Below, one piece after another: positions 42,626 to 50,946 of a stretch of 62,845 nt of DNA (within the stretch, counting starts at the first letter, position 1; every line of letters begins with the position of its first letter). The position numbers and the translations under genes were made by a program. The stretch covers positions 1 through 62,845 of the forward strand of contig CAMUZR010000017.1 of the NCBI GenBank assembly GCA_947165255.1. The letters are read 5' to 3'. Source of the stretch: an uncultured Bacteroidales bacterium. GTDB lineage: Bacteria > Bacteroidota > Bacteroidia > Bacteroidales > P3. The notes below the pieces were generated by a model. That model worked only from the letters and a program-made list of their open reading frames with translations, searched no databases and was not told the DNA's origin.

Positions 42626-44041
42626 TTAATTACTTTTCTCCTCAATCATGAGCATCTTGCCGGGGATGTCGATTTGCTGCGGGCACTCGGGCAGACACTT
42701 TCCGCAGCCAATGCAGCGGTCGGCCTGGCGGTCGGGCTCCACGGCGCGGTTATAGCCCACCAGGAAAGCGCGGCGGGCCTTGCGGTAGGCGCGGCGCTCC
42801 TCGCTTGAGGCAGCCTCCGAAAGGTCGTCCGTAATCACGTTGCCCTCGTTCACCATCTTATTGTAATGGGCAAAGATGGTCGGAATGTCCAAGCCGTAGG
42901 GGCAAGGCATGCAGTACTGGCAGTTGGTGCAGGGAATGAGCGAAATGCCCGCATAGCGGACGGCAATGTCGCTCAGCATGGCCAACTCCTCGTCGGTCAG
43001 CGGCTTGTGAGGCGACATGGTGCGCAGGTTGTCCTGCAGGTGTTCCATGTAGGTCATGCCACTCAGCACCGTCAGCACCCGCGGCTGGTTGCCAGCAAAG
43101 CGGAACGCCCACGAGGCCAGGCTCTGCTCCGGTTCGCGCCGCTTCATCTCGTCCACGGCAAACTGCGGCAGGGTGGCCAGCTGGCCGCCCAACAGGGGCT
43201 CCATCACAAAGACTGGTATGTCGCGTTTGGCCAGCTCGCCATAGAGGTACTGCGAGTTTGCGTCGCCCGTCTCGCCCTCTTCGGCCAAGGCACCGGCATG
43301 CTGCCAGTTGATGTAGTTATGTTGGATAAGCACGTGGTCCCAGTGCACCTTGTCGTGCATCGAAAGAGCCTCGTCGAACACCTTCACGTCGCCGTGATAG
43401 GAAAAACCCAAGTTGCGTATGCGCCCCTTGGCGCGCTGTTCTATCAGGAAGTCCAAAATGCCGTTGTCAATAAAGCGGCCGTAGAAAGCCTTCATGGGGT
43501 CAATCGTGTTGCCCTCGTTGTCGCGTCCTGGCAGACCGATACAGTGCAGCATATAGAAATCGATATAGTCCACCTGCAGTTTCTCGAACGACTCCTCGAA
43601 CATCTTGATGCTTCCCTCGCGGGTCCAGATATCATAGCTTTGGTTCGAGAGCTTGGTGCTGATGAGGTAGTCCTCGCGCTTGTGGCGGCTCAGGGCAATG
43701 CCCAACGAGGTCTCCGAGCGTGCCTGGCAGTAGCGCGGCGAGGTGTCGAACAGGTTGAGTCCGTGCGCTATGGCGTAATCGGCCAGCCCGTTGATAGCCT
43801 CCTGGTCCAAATCGCTGCGGCGGTCGTCGGGGTCTACGGTGGGAAGGCGCATAAAGCCAAAGCCCAGCAGCGACACCTTCTCGCCGTGGGTACCCGTGCG
43901 GTAAGTCATCTTGTCGGTAGGCACTTCGCCCAAGGCAAATCCCTCGGCCTGTGTCTGGTTGGGCGAGTCGCACCCGGCGGCCAAGGCCGTGGTGGCCAAG
44001 GCTCCTGCGCCCAAACTCTTCAAGAAATCACGTCTATTCAT
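42626..44041 (-). CDS. Tat-exported aldo/keto reductase with 4Fe-4S domain
   Basis: 471 residues. The N-terminus MNRRDFLKSLGAGALATTAL is a twin-arginine signal (RRDFLK) followed by LAAGC, a possible lipobox, so a Tat-exported lipoprotein is likely. The TIM-barrel reductase follows (VSLLGFGFMRLPTVD, NLFDTSPRYCQARSETSLGI, DYLISTKL, DYIDFYMLHCIG). The C-terminus has two ferredoxin-like Cys sets, CTNCQYCMPCPYG and CIGCGKCLPECP. This matches the Bacteroidota aldo/keto reductase-ferredoxin family. It lies directly upstream of tatA and tatC, supporting Tat export. Substrate unknown; iron-sulfur electron delivery rather than NADPH from the cytosol is plausible. Confidence 0.9.
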   Translation of the reverse strand: MNRRDFLKSLGAGALATTALAAGCDSPNQTQAEGFALGEVPTDKMTYRTGTHGEKVSLLGFGFMRLPTVDPDDRRSDLDQEAINGLADYAIAHGLNLFDTSPRYCQARSETSLGIALSRHKREDYLISTKLSNQSYDIWTREGSIKMFEESFEKLQVDYIDFYMLHCIGLPGRDNEGNTIDPMKAFYGRFIDNGILDFLIEQRAKGRIRNLGFSYHGDVKVFDEALSMHDKVHWDHVLIQHNYINWQHAGALAEEGETGDANSQYLYGELAKRDIPVFVMEPLLGGQLATLPQFAVDEMKRREPEQSLASWAFRFAGNQPRVLTVLSGMTYMEHLQDNLRTMSPHKPLTDEELAMLSDIAVRYAGISLIPCTNCQYCMPCPYGLDIPTIFAHYNKMVNEGNVITDDLSEAASSEERRAYRKARRAFLVGYNRAVEPDRQADRCIGCGKCLPECPQQIDIPGKMLMIEEKSN

Positions 44042-44066
44042 ATCTGGTCAATAAAAGTATACACAA

Positions 44067-45335
44067 TTATTTTATAGTTATCAACTTCACCTCCACCGCA
44101 TCGCGCAGCTCTATGCGGAACCCGTACATGCCGTCCATCACCGTGCTCACCGCGCTCAACTGCTCCTTCATGGGGCTGTAGTGCTCTAAGCAGTAGTACT
44201 TTATGCCAATCGACGAATCAGGTTGCACAATGTACTCTTCAATCAGGCGGTTCGCGTGCACACTGTAACTATTGTTAATAACGCGGTCGATGGCCTTGGA
44301 GGCATCCTTGTTTTCGGGCGTGAGCAGTGCCTCGGTGCCGTCGTCATACACCAGCCACACCTCTTTCAGATAGGTGGACGTAGTGTCGAAGGTCATCCCC
44401 TCGTCGTCGGCATACTTCTTGGCACTCTCCAGGAACGAAGTTAGCAGCGCTTTGTAATCAGGCATCTGCGGCTGAGCATAGCTCACGTGGTAGACGACGC
44501 GCTCCTCCATACTCTCATCTTTCGATTTCCAGGCATAGTATACCTTGGGCGTGGTGTCGGCCATCTCGGCCAAGCGCATGGCAATCTGTGCCGGCTCGCC
44601 CACCAAGTAAAACTCCGTGGTAGTAGAGTCAAGCGAATAGAGGAAGGCATCCCTGCCTATCAACTCTGAGTTTTCGGCAAAAGGCTTGAGGGGTTCTATC
44701 GTAGTGGTCATTCCGCCAGTGGTGACCGTCACGGGGTCAGGAAGGAATAGCAGCGGAATCAGCAAGGCCGCGCTGTTATTGAGCACATGCAGCAGGCAGC
44801 TGAGCCAGAAGCTAATATTGATAGTCAGCCAGCACATCACCAGCGCCATGCCAAAAATATCCAGCAGCCCCAGCACCATGCCGAAGGAAAAGCCGCCGAA
44901 ACCCGATGTGTGGCAGAGTGCGAAGCAGGCCGAGGTAATGACCGCGTTTATCCAGTTCTGCTGCACCTTGTCCTTCACCATTATCCACACCACGATGAAC
45001 AGAGCCACAAACAGCAGTCCCCAAAGGCCCATTTCACCTGCGGAAAAGGCCGCCATCAGCACCAGGCAAACCACCGTCATCCACGTCTTCCCCACGCCCC
45101 ACAGGCGGAAACTCAGTTCCTCCAGGATGGGCTGGAAGAAGCAAAACAACAGCAATATGGCAATGGGGTGGCTTTGGAAGATTACCTTGCCCATATCCAT
45201 CAGATTCTGCTGCCCATCGGGCGCATTGCCAGTCAATTCCATAATAAAGGACACCAGCATGGACGACAGCCACAATGCCAATCCTATCCACAACATTGGC
45301 AGGTATCGCTTGTCAAATCGTTTCGTTTTAGTCAT
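44067..45335 (-). CDS. CPBP-family intramembrane metalloprotease with soluble C-terminal domain
   Basis: 422 residues. The first 215 or so hold about eight membrane helices with the CPBP/Abi motifs: LEELSFRLWG (EExxxR), CFALCHTSGFGG (FxxxH) and LLHVLNNSA (HxxxN). These are the metal-binding, catalytic set. The remaining 200 residues are soluble, rich in beta strands and acidic (PKVYYAWKSKDESMEERVVY, TSTYLKEVWLVYDDGTEALL), probably periplasmic and of unknown fold. Members cleave membrane peptides or act in bacteriocin immunity; the substrate here is unknown. It lies 25 bp before the Tat-signal reductase. Confidence 0.82.
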   Translation of the reverse strand: MTKTKRFDKRYLPMLWIGLALWLSSMLVSFIMELTGNAPDGQQNLMDMGKVIFQSHPIAILLLFCFFQPILEELSFRLWGVGKTWMTVVCLVLMAAFSAGEMGLWGLLFVALFIVVWIMVKDKVQQNWINAVITSACFALCHTSGFGGFSFGMVLGLLDIFGMALVMCWLTINISFWLSCLLHVLNNSAALLIPLLFLPDPVTVTTGGMTTTIEPLKPFAENSELIGRDAFLYSLDSTTTEFYLVGEPAQIAMRLAEMADTTPKVYYAWKSKDESMEERVVYHVSYAQPQMPDYKALLTSFLESAKKYADDEGMTFDTTSTYLKEVWLVYDDGTEALLTPENKDASKAIDRVINNSYSVHANRLIEEYIVQPDSSIGIKYYCLEHYSPMKEQLSAVSTVMDGMYGFRIELRDAVEVKLITIK

Positions 45336-45391
45336 ATCTCAAATAATTAAATACAGTATCCAATAACAATGTCCACAGCTCCTGTGCAGAC

Positions 45392-46354
45392 CTATCGCTG
45401 GTCCACCTGCTTCTGCAGTTTCTGCCGTTTGCTGTGCTTGGTCCACAGGCCGTACACCTCGCTCACGTTGCCGGCCGTCATAAAGGCCTGAATGTCGTTG
45501 TCCTTAATGTAAGCCAACAGCTTACTGAACTCGTCCTTCGTGAGCAGGGCCTCCAGCTCGATAGACTTCTCATTGCTATAGCCGCCAATCACCTCGTAGA
45601 GAGTGCAGCCGCGGCTGAGGTCCTGAATGATATACTGGCGCAGCCGTTCGTACTCCTTCGACACGATGCACACCCGCTTCCTGTTGTTCAGCGACGCGGT
45701 GAAGTAGTCCACCACCAAACCGTTGATCCATGTACCAATCAAGCCAATGACCACCATGCGGAAGTCGTTGATGAAGAAAGCCGTGCAGCAGATGACCGCG
45801 CCGGCAATACTCACCGAGGTGCCAATCTCGAAGTGCAAGTACTTATTCACAATCTTGGCCAGGATGTCCAGGCCGCCCGTCGAGGCGTTGATGCTGAACA
45901 ACAGTGCCTGCGAGGCGCTCAGCACCAGCACGAAACAACAGAGGTCCAGCCAGGGGTCGCCCATTACCGACGGCGAACCCGTGATGGGGTTGTCGTGGGC
46001 AAAAGTCTGCCAGGGAAGAATGGCGTCCCAGAAATCGGTCAACGGACCCAGAATCATAGCGGTATAGACCGTCTTGGCACCAAACTCGTGCCCAATGAGC
46101 ACCCAGGCCAACACCAAAAGGATGGCGTTAATGACCATGATGATGACCGAAAGGCCGATGTGGATGCCAGCCAGTTCGAAGAGGCTGTTCAGCACAATTG
46201 AGAGACCCGAGATAGTACCGATAATCAGTTTGCTGGGCACCAAAAAGTAGTACACCGCAGCCGCTGCCACGGCCATGCCCAACGTCATTATGACCAGCTC
46301 TTTCCAAAACTTGCCAGTCTTCACCACTCTCAGTGTGTCAATAATATTACTCAT
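45392..46354 (-). CDS. YitT family membrane protein (DUF161/DUF2179)
   Basis: 320 residues. Five or six transmembrane helices in the first 215 residues with YFLVPSKLIIGTISGLSIVL and SINASTGGLDILAKIVNKYL, typical of the YitT domain. A cytoplasmic C-terminal DUF2179 follows (RVCIVSKEYERLRQYIIQDL, GCTLYEVIGGYSNEKSIELE, DIQAFMTAGNVSEVYG). Transport role unproven. It lies between the polyferredoxin gene (35 bp) and the CPBP protease gene (56 bp), same strand. Confidence 0.9.
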   Translation of the reverse strand: MSNIIDTLRVVKTGKFWKELVIMTLGMAVAAAAVYYFLVPSKLIIGTISGLSIVLNSLFELAGIHIGLSVIIMVINAILLVLAWVLIGHEFGAKTVYTAMILGPLTDFWDAILPWQTFAHDNPITGSPSVMGDPWLDLCCFVLVLSASQALLFSINASTGGLDILAKIVNKYLHFEIGTSVSIAGAVICCTAFFINDFRMVVIGLIGTWINGLVVDYFTASLNNRKRVCIVSKEYERLRQYIIQDLSRGCTLYEVIGGYSNEKSIELEALLTKDEFSKLLAYIKDNDIQAFMTAGNVSEVYGLWTKHSKRQKLQKQVDQR

Positions 46355-46389
46355 TTCTATCGTTTTGTAGTTGAAATTGTTTCAAAAAG

Positions 46390-47901
46390 TCATACCTCGG
46401 TGTGCACCTCGCGTCCTTCCACATAGATGGCCGAGAAGGGGCGCACGGGGCAGTAATGCTCGCAAGCACCGCAACCGATGCAGCGGCTCTCGTTCACCGT
46501 CACGCGGCTGTGACCCGTGCTGCTATCGCTCACCAGGCTGATGGCCGCGGTGGGGCAGTGGCGCGAACAGGCATTGCACGTCTCGCCCTGAGCCAGCAGG
46601 CAGTTCTGCGGCACCGTGACGGCATGTCCAATGCTGATGGCGCTCTTCTGCGCAGTGTCAATCTTAGTGATGGCGCCCGCCGGGCACACCTCGCTGCAAC
46701 GGGTGCAATCGGGACTGCAGAAACCGCGGTCGAACTGCATCTCGGGCTGCATCAGGGTGGTCAGACCCTGCGAAGGGCGTAACACATGCTGCGGGCAGGC
46801 CGACACACACAGCTGGCATGCCGTGCAGTGGTTGGCAAAATGCTTCAGGCTGACGGCACCGAAGGGTTTCAAAGCCACCTTGCGCTCCGGCAACTGCTTA
46901 TCCTCCAGCACTGCCAGACCGCCGTCCACCTTGGTTTCCTGCGCCTGCAGCAGCATGGCACCACCCACGGCGGCTGTGGTCACCACAAACTTACGGCGGC
47001 TGGTGTCGACCGCCTGCGCCTTCTCGCTCTGGGCAGCCTGCGCCGTGCCTGCGGTGGCGGCCTGTGCCTGAGCCACGGACTGACCCTTAGAAGCCGTCAG
47101 GCGGATAGCCTTCACCGGGCAATTGTCTATACAGTCCATGCAGGCCACGCAACGCGAATAGTCCACCTGGTGATGGTCGATATCGATGCACATCGACTTG
47201 CAGTTCTTCTCGCACTTCTTGCAGCCGATGCACTTGCCCTGGTCAATACGGGGCTTGAACAGCGAAAACTGCGACAGGAATCCCAGCACCGTGCCCACGG
47301 GGCAAATAGTATTGCACCACAGGCGGCCCCAGCGGAACGAGAGGAAACCAACCACCACAAAGGTCACCGCCGCAATAGCCAGCAGCAGCCCGCTCTTCAC
47401 CCAAACGTCCACGCTGTAGAAAGCATAGCTGTCGGCCCGCTCGGCAAAATAGGCGCACAAGTTATTCAACCACATATAGACAGGTTGGAACAGATTGGTG
47501 GCAATGCGGCCGTAGGCGCTGTAGGGAGCAATGAGAATGGCAATGCCGTTCAGCCCCAGCACCATCAGCAGCACAAACACCACCAGCACCACCGCGCGCA
47601 GCACCCAGTGGTTCTTGGCAAAGTGGAAACGGTTCTTCCGGGCCTTGCCGCCCAGCCAGCCAAAGCAGTCCTGCATCACGCCCATCGGGCAAATGACCGA
47701 GCAATAGACGCGTCCCAGCAGCAACGTCAGCACCACCAGCGCCAGCACCACCCCCACGTTGAGGGCCAGGACGGCCGGCAAAAACTGTATCTTGGCCAGC
47801 CATCCCAAATAGCAATGGAGCGTGCCAGTGAAATCGAGGAACAATAATGTAATGGCCACAAAAAACAAACAGGCCAAAACCGTGCGTATCTTTCTAATCA
47901 T
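46390..47901 (-). CDS. NapH/NapG-like membrane polyferredoxin with internal twin-arginine motif
   Basis: 503 residues in three parts. Residues 1-190 have four membrane helices and a CxxxCP motif (CSVICP, 67-72); a second (CNTICP, 196-201) follows, as in NapH/CcoG. Residues 224-262 carry two 4Fe-4S sets (CIGCKKCEKNC, CVACMDCIDNC). After an Ala/Gln-rich linker comes SRRKFVVTTAAVGGAMLLQA (301-320), a good Tat signal pattern in mid-protein. Residues 359-485 then hold four more clusters (CTACQLCVSACP, CSPDCTRCSEVCP, CNACSRHCP, CIGCGACEHYCP), NapG-like. So the C-terminal ferredoxin may be translocated by Tat, while the N-part is inserted by Sec. A quinol or electron-transfer role is inferred; the partner is unknown. 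Confidence 0.85.
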   Translation of the reverse strand: MIRKIRTVLACLFFVAITLLFLDFTGTLHCYLGWLAKIQFLPAVLALNVGVVLALVVLTLLLGRVYCSVICPMGVMQDCFGWLGGKARKNRFHFAKNHWVLRAVVLVVFVLLMVLGLNGIAILIAPYSAYGRIATNLFQPVYMWLNNLCAYFAERADSYAFYSVDVWVKSGLLLAIAAVTFVVVGFLSFRWGRLWCNTICPVGTVLGFLSQFSLFKPRIDQGKCIGCKKCEKNCKSMCIDIDHHQVDYSRCVACMDCIDNCPVKAIRLTASKGQSVAQAQAATAGTAQAAQSEKAQAVDTSRRKFVVTTAAVGGAMLLQAQETKVDGGLAVLEDKQLPERKVALKPFGAVSLKHFANHCTACQLCVSACPQHVLRPSQGLTTLMQPEMQFDRGFCSPDCTRCSEVCPAGAITKIDTAQKSAISIGHAVTVPQNCLLAQGETCNACSRHCPTAAISLVSDSSTGHSRVTVNESRCIGCGACEHYCPVRPFSAIYVEGREVHTEV

Positions 47902-47910
47902 AACAATGGG

Positions 47911-48261
47911 TTAGTATTGAGTCTGTTCAACATGAGTTTCTTTCTGCGACTGCAGCTGAGCCACGCGGGCCTCGGCCGTGGCCGCCTTGGCTTCGGCGTC
48001 GGCTGCCTTTGCCTCGGCCTTGGCCAGTTCGCGTTTCGCCTTCGCCTCCTTCATCATCTGCCAAAACTGGGCGCAATGAACCAGTATGATGGCCGCACCC
48101 ATAATCACCAGTATGTGATTGGTTGGATTGGACTTCACCGCCCAAAGGATAAGGAAAACGCAGCCCACCATATTGACCAGCCTGATTTTCTTCTCGCCCC
48201 TCAGAACGAAAGAAACCAACAAAACAACAGCCGCTATCACGCCTAAAGCATTAGCACTCAT
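47911..48261 (-). CDS. Small membrane protein with Ala-rich coiled coil
   Basis: 116 residues. Three hydrophobic helices in the first 70 residues (ALGVIAAVVLLVSFVLRGEK, LVNMVGCVFLILWAVK, HILVIMGAAIILVHCAQFW), then a long Ala/Glu/Lys coiled coil (AKAEAKAADAEAKAATAEAR). No family firmly recognised. The GEKKIRLVN motif between the helices looks conserved in Bacteroidales small membrane proteins. First gene of the Tat-containing operon, 9 bp before the polyferredoxin, so it may be an accessory subunit. Confidence 0.75.
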   Translation of the reverse strand: MSANALGVIAAVVLLVSFVLRGEKKIRLVNMVGCVFLILWAVKSNPTNHILVIMGAAIILVHCAQFWQMMKEAKAKRELAKAEAKAADAEAKAATAEARVAQLQSQKETHVEQTQY

Positions 48262-48307
48262 AATATTAACAATACATTAATTAATTATCATTAATTTTAA
48301 TATTCTG

Positions 48308-48315
48308 CAAAAATA
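48308..48315 (-). promoter_or_regulatory. -7 box for the Tat-containing operon
   Basis: TATTTTTG on the minus strand. The predicted start is near 48303, a 42-nt leader. The -33 region has GTTTCG rather than TTTG. This is the only good promoter seen upstream of the 9.4-kb collinear run. Confidence 0.55.
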
Positions 48316-48515
48316 CAAAAAAAAATCGAAACCACGATTTTTTTATCCCTCACCACCTGATTATCAACCCTCTCGTCCCCCCCCCCTTGCCAGCCCCGCA
48401 CCACCCCGACCCCCTCACCACAACGAAGACAACCAGATATCCTAAAACCCGGTTACAAGTGCAACACTGAGCAGAAAAAAAAGCACCAAAAATTGGTACT
48501 CTCAGGTAAAATGAC

Positions 48516-48790
48516 TATTTTTGTGTTGTCTTATGAAATAATATCATCATCTTACCAAGGAACAAAGACACACAAATTCAGTGTGTTTGAAATCGAATTT
48601 GTCAGGCAGCTGTTTCCCGACTAAAAACCCATTGATTTGAATATTTGGCACACCTTTACCGACACCAAGCTCGAAAAAATCCTACAAATGGAATGACGCC
48701 GATAGCCCGTTAAAGGACGAATAGCCAGGACATTGAAAGACCAACCTGGGCGTTTGACCGAACCGACTCTAAAGAAACCCAAGACCACCT
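48516..48790 (+). pseudogene. Decayed IS30-like transposase N-terminus
   Basis: From ATG at 48533 the frame reads M-K-stop-YHHLTKEQR and then HTNSVCLKSNLS. YHHLTKEQR at codons 4-12 is the typical N-terminus of IS30-family transposases, where codon 3 is usually a Lys, here AAA changed to TAA. Further downstream the frame shifts and several stops follow, with protein-like fragments such as RIARTLKDQPGRLTEPTLKK near 48720-48775. A -7 box TATTTTTG (48516-48523) precedes it. No terminal inverted repeats or catalytic part were found, so this is a remnant. Confidence 0.55.
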
Positions 48791-49039
48791 CATAAACAGA
48801 TAAAGGAAAGCCCGCCACTGTCCAGTATTCAGCAGGCCGAGAGGGCTCTTCTACCCGCCAACGCTATCATTGAAAAGGGAAATGCTCTCTTTGCCCCCTG
48901 GGCATAGTGTGCCCAGCCGATTCGCCAACTTTTTCATTCACAAGGAAGTAAGCATCTGCATCAAATATCTTCCTGGCGGCATTGCAGGCCCACCCGTCCT
49001 CAGCAGCGCCGTCCCGCCCCCGCCTTTCCTTTGATATAT

Positions 49040-49072
49040 GCTCTATTGATGCTCTATCGTTCCTCTATAGCG
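49040..49072. repeat. 11-bp-phased intergenic repeat, copy 3
   Basis: Three contiguous 11-mers, GCTCTATTGAT, GCTCTATCGTT and CCTCTATAGCG. CTAT recurs at 49043, 49054 and 49065. Read on the minus strand the units contain ATAGAGC/GATAG, like the copies at 3416 and 26298. Confidence 0.65.
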
Positions 49073-49151
49073 AAACAAAGAACTAATGAACGGCCACAGA
49101 GCCGCGAAGGACGGCTCCGAGGGGCGAGGGAAAGGAACGAAGCGGGTGGGG

Positions 49152-50348
49152 TCAGCGGAGTTTGTTGCGGGTGAAATGGCCTTTGACGTAGAGCCAGAAA
49201 CCCAAGAACCCCAGCAGGTTGACCAGCCAGGCGGCCCAGAAGGCGGAAGAATAGCCGTAGTTTTCGGCCACGACGCCGCCCAGGAGGATGCCCAGACCCA
49301 TGCCCACGTCCCACGCCACGAGGATGGAGCTGTTGGCGGTGCCGCGCTGGCTGTGGGGGGCCAGGTTGATGAACATGTTTTGGTAGGCGGGGTACATGTG
49401 GCCGTTGCCCAGGCCGATGATGAGGGCCGCGCCGTAGTAGCCCACACGGTTGGGCACGGCGGCAAAGACGAGGTAGCCCACGAGTGAGACACACACGCCC
49501 AAGGCGGCGTTGTAGGCTATGCGCCCCTGGCGGAGGGCTTTGTTGCCCTGCAAGCGCGAGAGGATGAGGCCGAGGGATATAAGGGCGAAGAAGAGGCCGG
49601 AGCCGCTCCCGATGCCGAGGCGCTCTTTGCCGTAGATGGCCACGTAGGTGGACATGACGCCGTAAGAGAAGGCAAAGCAGACCATGGTGAGGGCTTCGCC
49701 AGTGCCCTTGGTGAGGAAGAAACGGTCGAGCGAGATGGGTTGCTTGCCCGCCACCCGCTCGCGGGGGCGGGTGCGGACGGTGCAGTCGATGAGCAGTCCT
49801 ATGGTAGCGATGCCCATGGCCAGCCAGAAAATGATGTCGAAGTTGTGGGTGTTGACGTATATCCAGATGGCGATGGAGGGGCTGACGGCGGAGGCCAGAT
49901 TATTGCTAAGTCCGTAGAGGCCAATGCCCTCGGTTCGTCGGGAGGAGGGGAGCACGTCGATGGCCACGGTGCTGTTGGCCACGGTGGTGAATCCGAAGGG
50001 GACGCCGTGGAGGGTGCGCACGAGGGCGAAGAGCATGAGGGTGCCGGCGGCCACGTAGCCCACGAAAAAGAGGGTGAAGAGGGTGAAACTGATGAGGAGC
50101 ACCATCTTGCGGGGGAAGCTGTCGACGATGTAGCCGCTGAAGAGCCGCGCCACGAGGGCCATGACGGAATAGCCGAAGAGGACCAGGCCGATGGTGTCTT
50201 TGTTGGCTCCGAAGTGTTCGCTGAGGTAGATGGGCAGCAGGGGGGTGAGGAGCATGAAGGAGAAGAATATCATGAAGTTGGCCAGCCACACCTTGGTGTA
50301 GTTGGCGTTCCAGAGTCGTTCGGAAGGGGGTTGTGGGGAGTTGGGCAT
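49152..50348 (-). CDS. MFS transporter
   Basis: 398 residues from the ATG at 50348; the open frame extends to a TTG at 50378 that would overlap the preceding gene, adding only a Pro-rich leader. Twelve membrane helices. The loop-2 motif is GYSVMALVARLFSGYIVDSF, then PRKMVLL, the MFS motif A region. ALVRTLHGVPFGFTTVANST is the helix-4/5 motif. Resembles multidrug or metabolite exporters; substrate unknown. Third gene after the hemerythrin-like protein and LuxR regulator, whose stop is 22 bp upstream, so it may be the regulator's target. Confidence 0.88.
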   Translation of the reverse strand: MPNSPQPPSERLWNANYTKVWLANFMIFFSFMLLTPLLPIYLSEHFGANKDTIGLVLFGYSVMALVARLFSGYIVDSFPRKMVLLISFTLFTLFFVGYVAAGTLMLFALVRTLHGVPFGFTTVANSTVAIDVLPSSRRTEGIGLYGLSNNLASAVSPSIAIWIYVNTHNFDIIFWLAMGIATIGLLIDCTVRTRPRERVAGKQPISLDRFFLTKGTGEALTMVCFAFSYGVMSTYVAIYGKERLGIGSGSGLFFALISLGLILSRLQGNKALRQGRIAYNAALGVCVSLVGYLVFAAVPNRVGYYGAALIIGLGNGHMYPAYQNMFINLAPHSQRGTANSSILVAWDVGMGLGILLGGVVAENYGYSSAFWAAWLVNLLGFLGFWLYVKGHFTRNKLR

Positions 50349-50370
50349 AGGAGGGTTGGGAGGGGGTGGG

Positions 50371-50946
50371 TTAGACAAGATTGTGCAGCATGGCGTAGAC
50401 GGCCAGGCCGGCGACGGATTTGATGCCGGTTTTGTGGGTGATGTTTTTGCGGTGGGTGTTGACGGTGTGGATGGAGATGCTGAGTTTGTCGGCTATTTCC
50501 TTGCTGCTGAGGCCTTGGGCCACGAGGACCAGCACTTCGGACTCGCGCTCGCTGAGGTCGTAGTTTTCGTCGGAGGCTTCGTCGGCGTTTTGGCAGCAAT
50601 CGCGCAGCAGTTGGGGCAGATGGCTGCCCTGCTCGCGGATGTCTAAGATGGTCTTGAAGGACTGGAGGAGCTGGGGCTCGACATATTGGTAGACGAGGGC
50701 CACGACGGCCATTTGGGGGCGGGCCTGCATGAGGGCGGCCAGCTGCATTTTGGCGGGCGACTGGAGGAGGGTGGGGTTCAAGAGGAGGATGTCGGGCTGG
50801 AGGTGGGGAAGGCGCAGGGGGAGGTCGGTGGGCAGGTCGCGCAGGGGAGCCATGAATTCGAACTCGTCGTCGCCCAGGAGCGACATGAGGCCTGAGCGAA
50901 TGATGTCGGAGGGCTCGGCAATGAGAAGGTTGATTTTGGGTTTCAT
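50371..50946 (-). CDS. NarL/LuxR-type regulator with degenerate receiver domain
   Basis: 191 residues. The start ATG at 50946 overlaps the upstream stop as ATGA. Residues 1-115 look like a response-regulator receiver (INLLIAEPSDIIRSGLMSLL), but the phospho-acceptor Asp is replaced: HLQPDILLLNPTLL places N57 there, and the acidic pair near the N-terminus is reduced to one Glu. Residues about 130-188 are a LuxR helix-turn-helix (LSERESEVLVLVAQGLSSKE, then IADKLSISIHTVNTHRKNI). So DNA binding is likely, while control by phosphorylation is not. Partner of the hemerythrin-like protein. Confidence 0.85.
   Translation of the reverse strand: MKPKINLLIAEPSDIIRSGLMSLLGDDEFEFMAPLRDLPTDLPLRLPHLQPDILLLNPTLLQSPAKMQLAALMQARPQMAVVALVYQYVEPQLLQSFKTILDIREQGSHLPQLLRDCCQNADEASDENYDLSERESEVLVLVAQGLSSKEIADKLSISIHTVNTHRKNITHKTGIKSVAGLAVYAMLHNLV

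Larger units (their letters stand above)
48262..49151. other. Long intergenic region without an intact gene
   Basis: Between the small membrane protein start and the MFS stop. It contains the operon -7 box (48308), a C-rich tract near 48377-48387, the IS30-like remnant (48516-48790), and the 11-bp repeat (49040-49072). I see no other coding signal or RNA gene. Confidence 0.6.
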
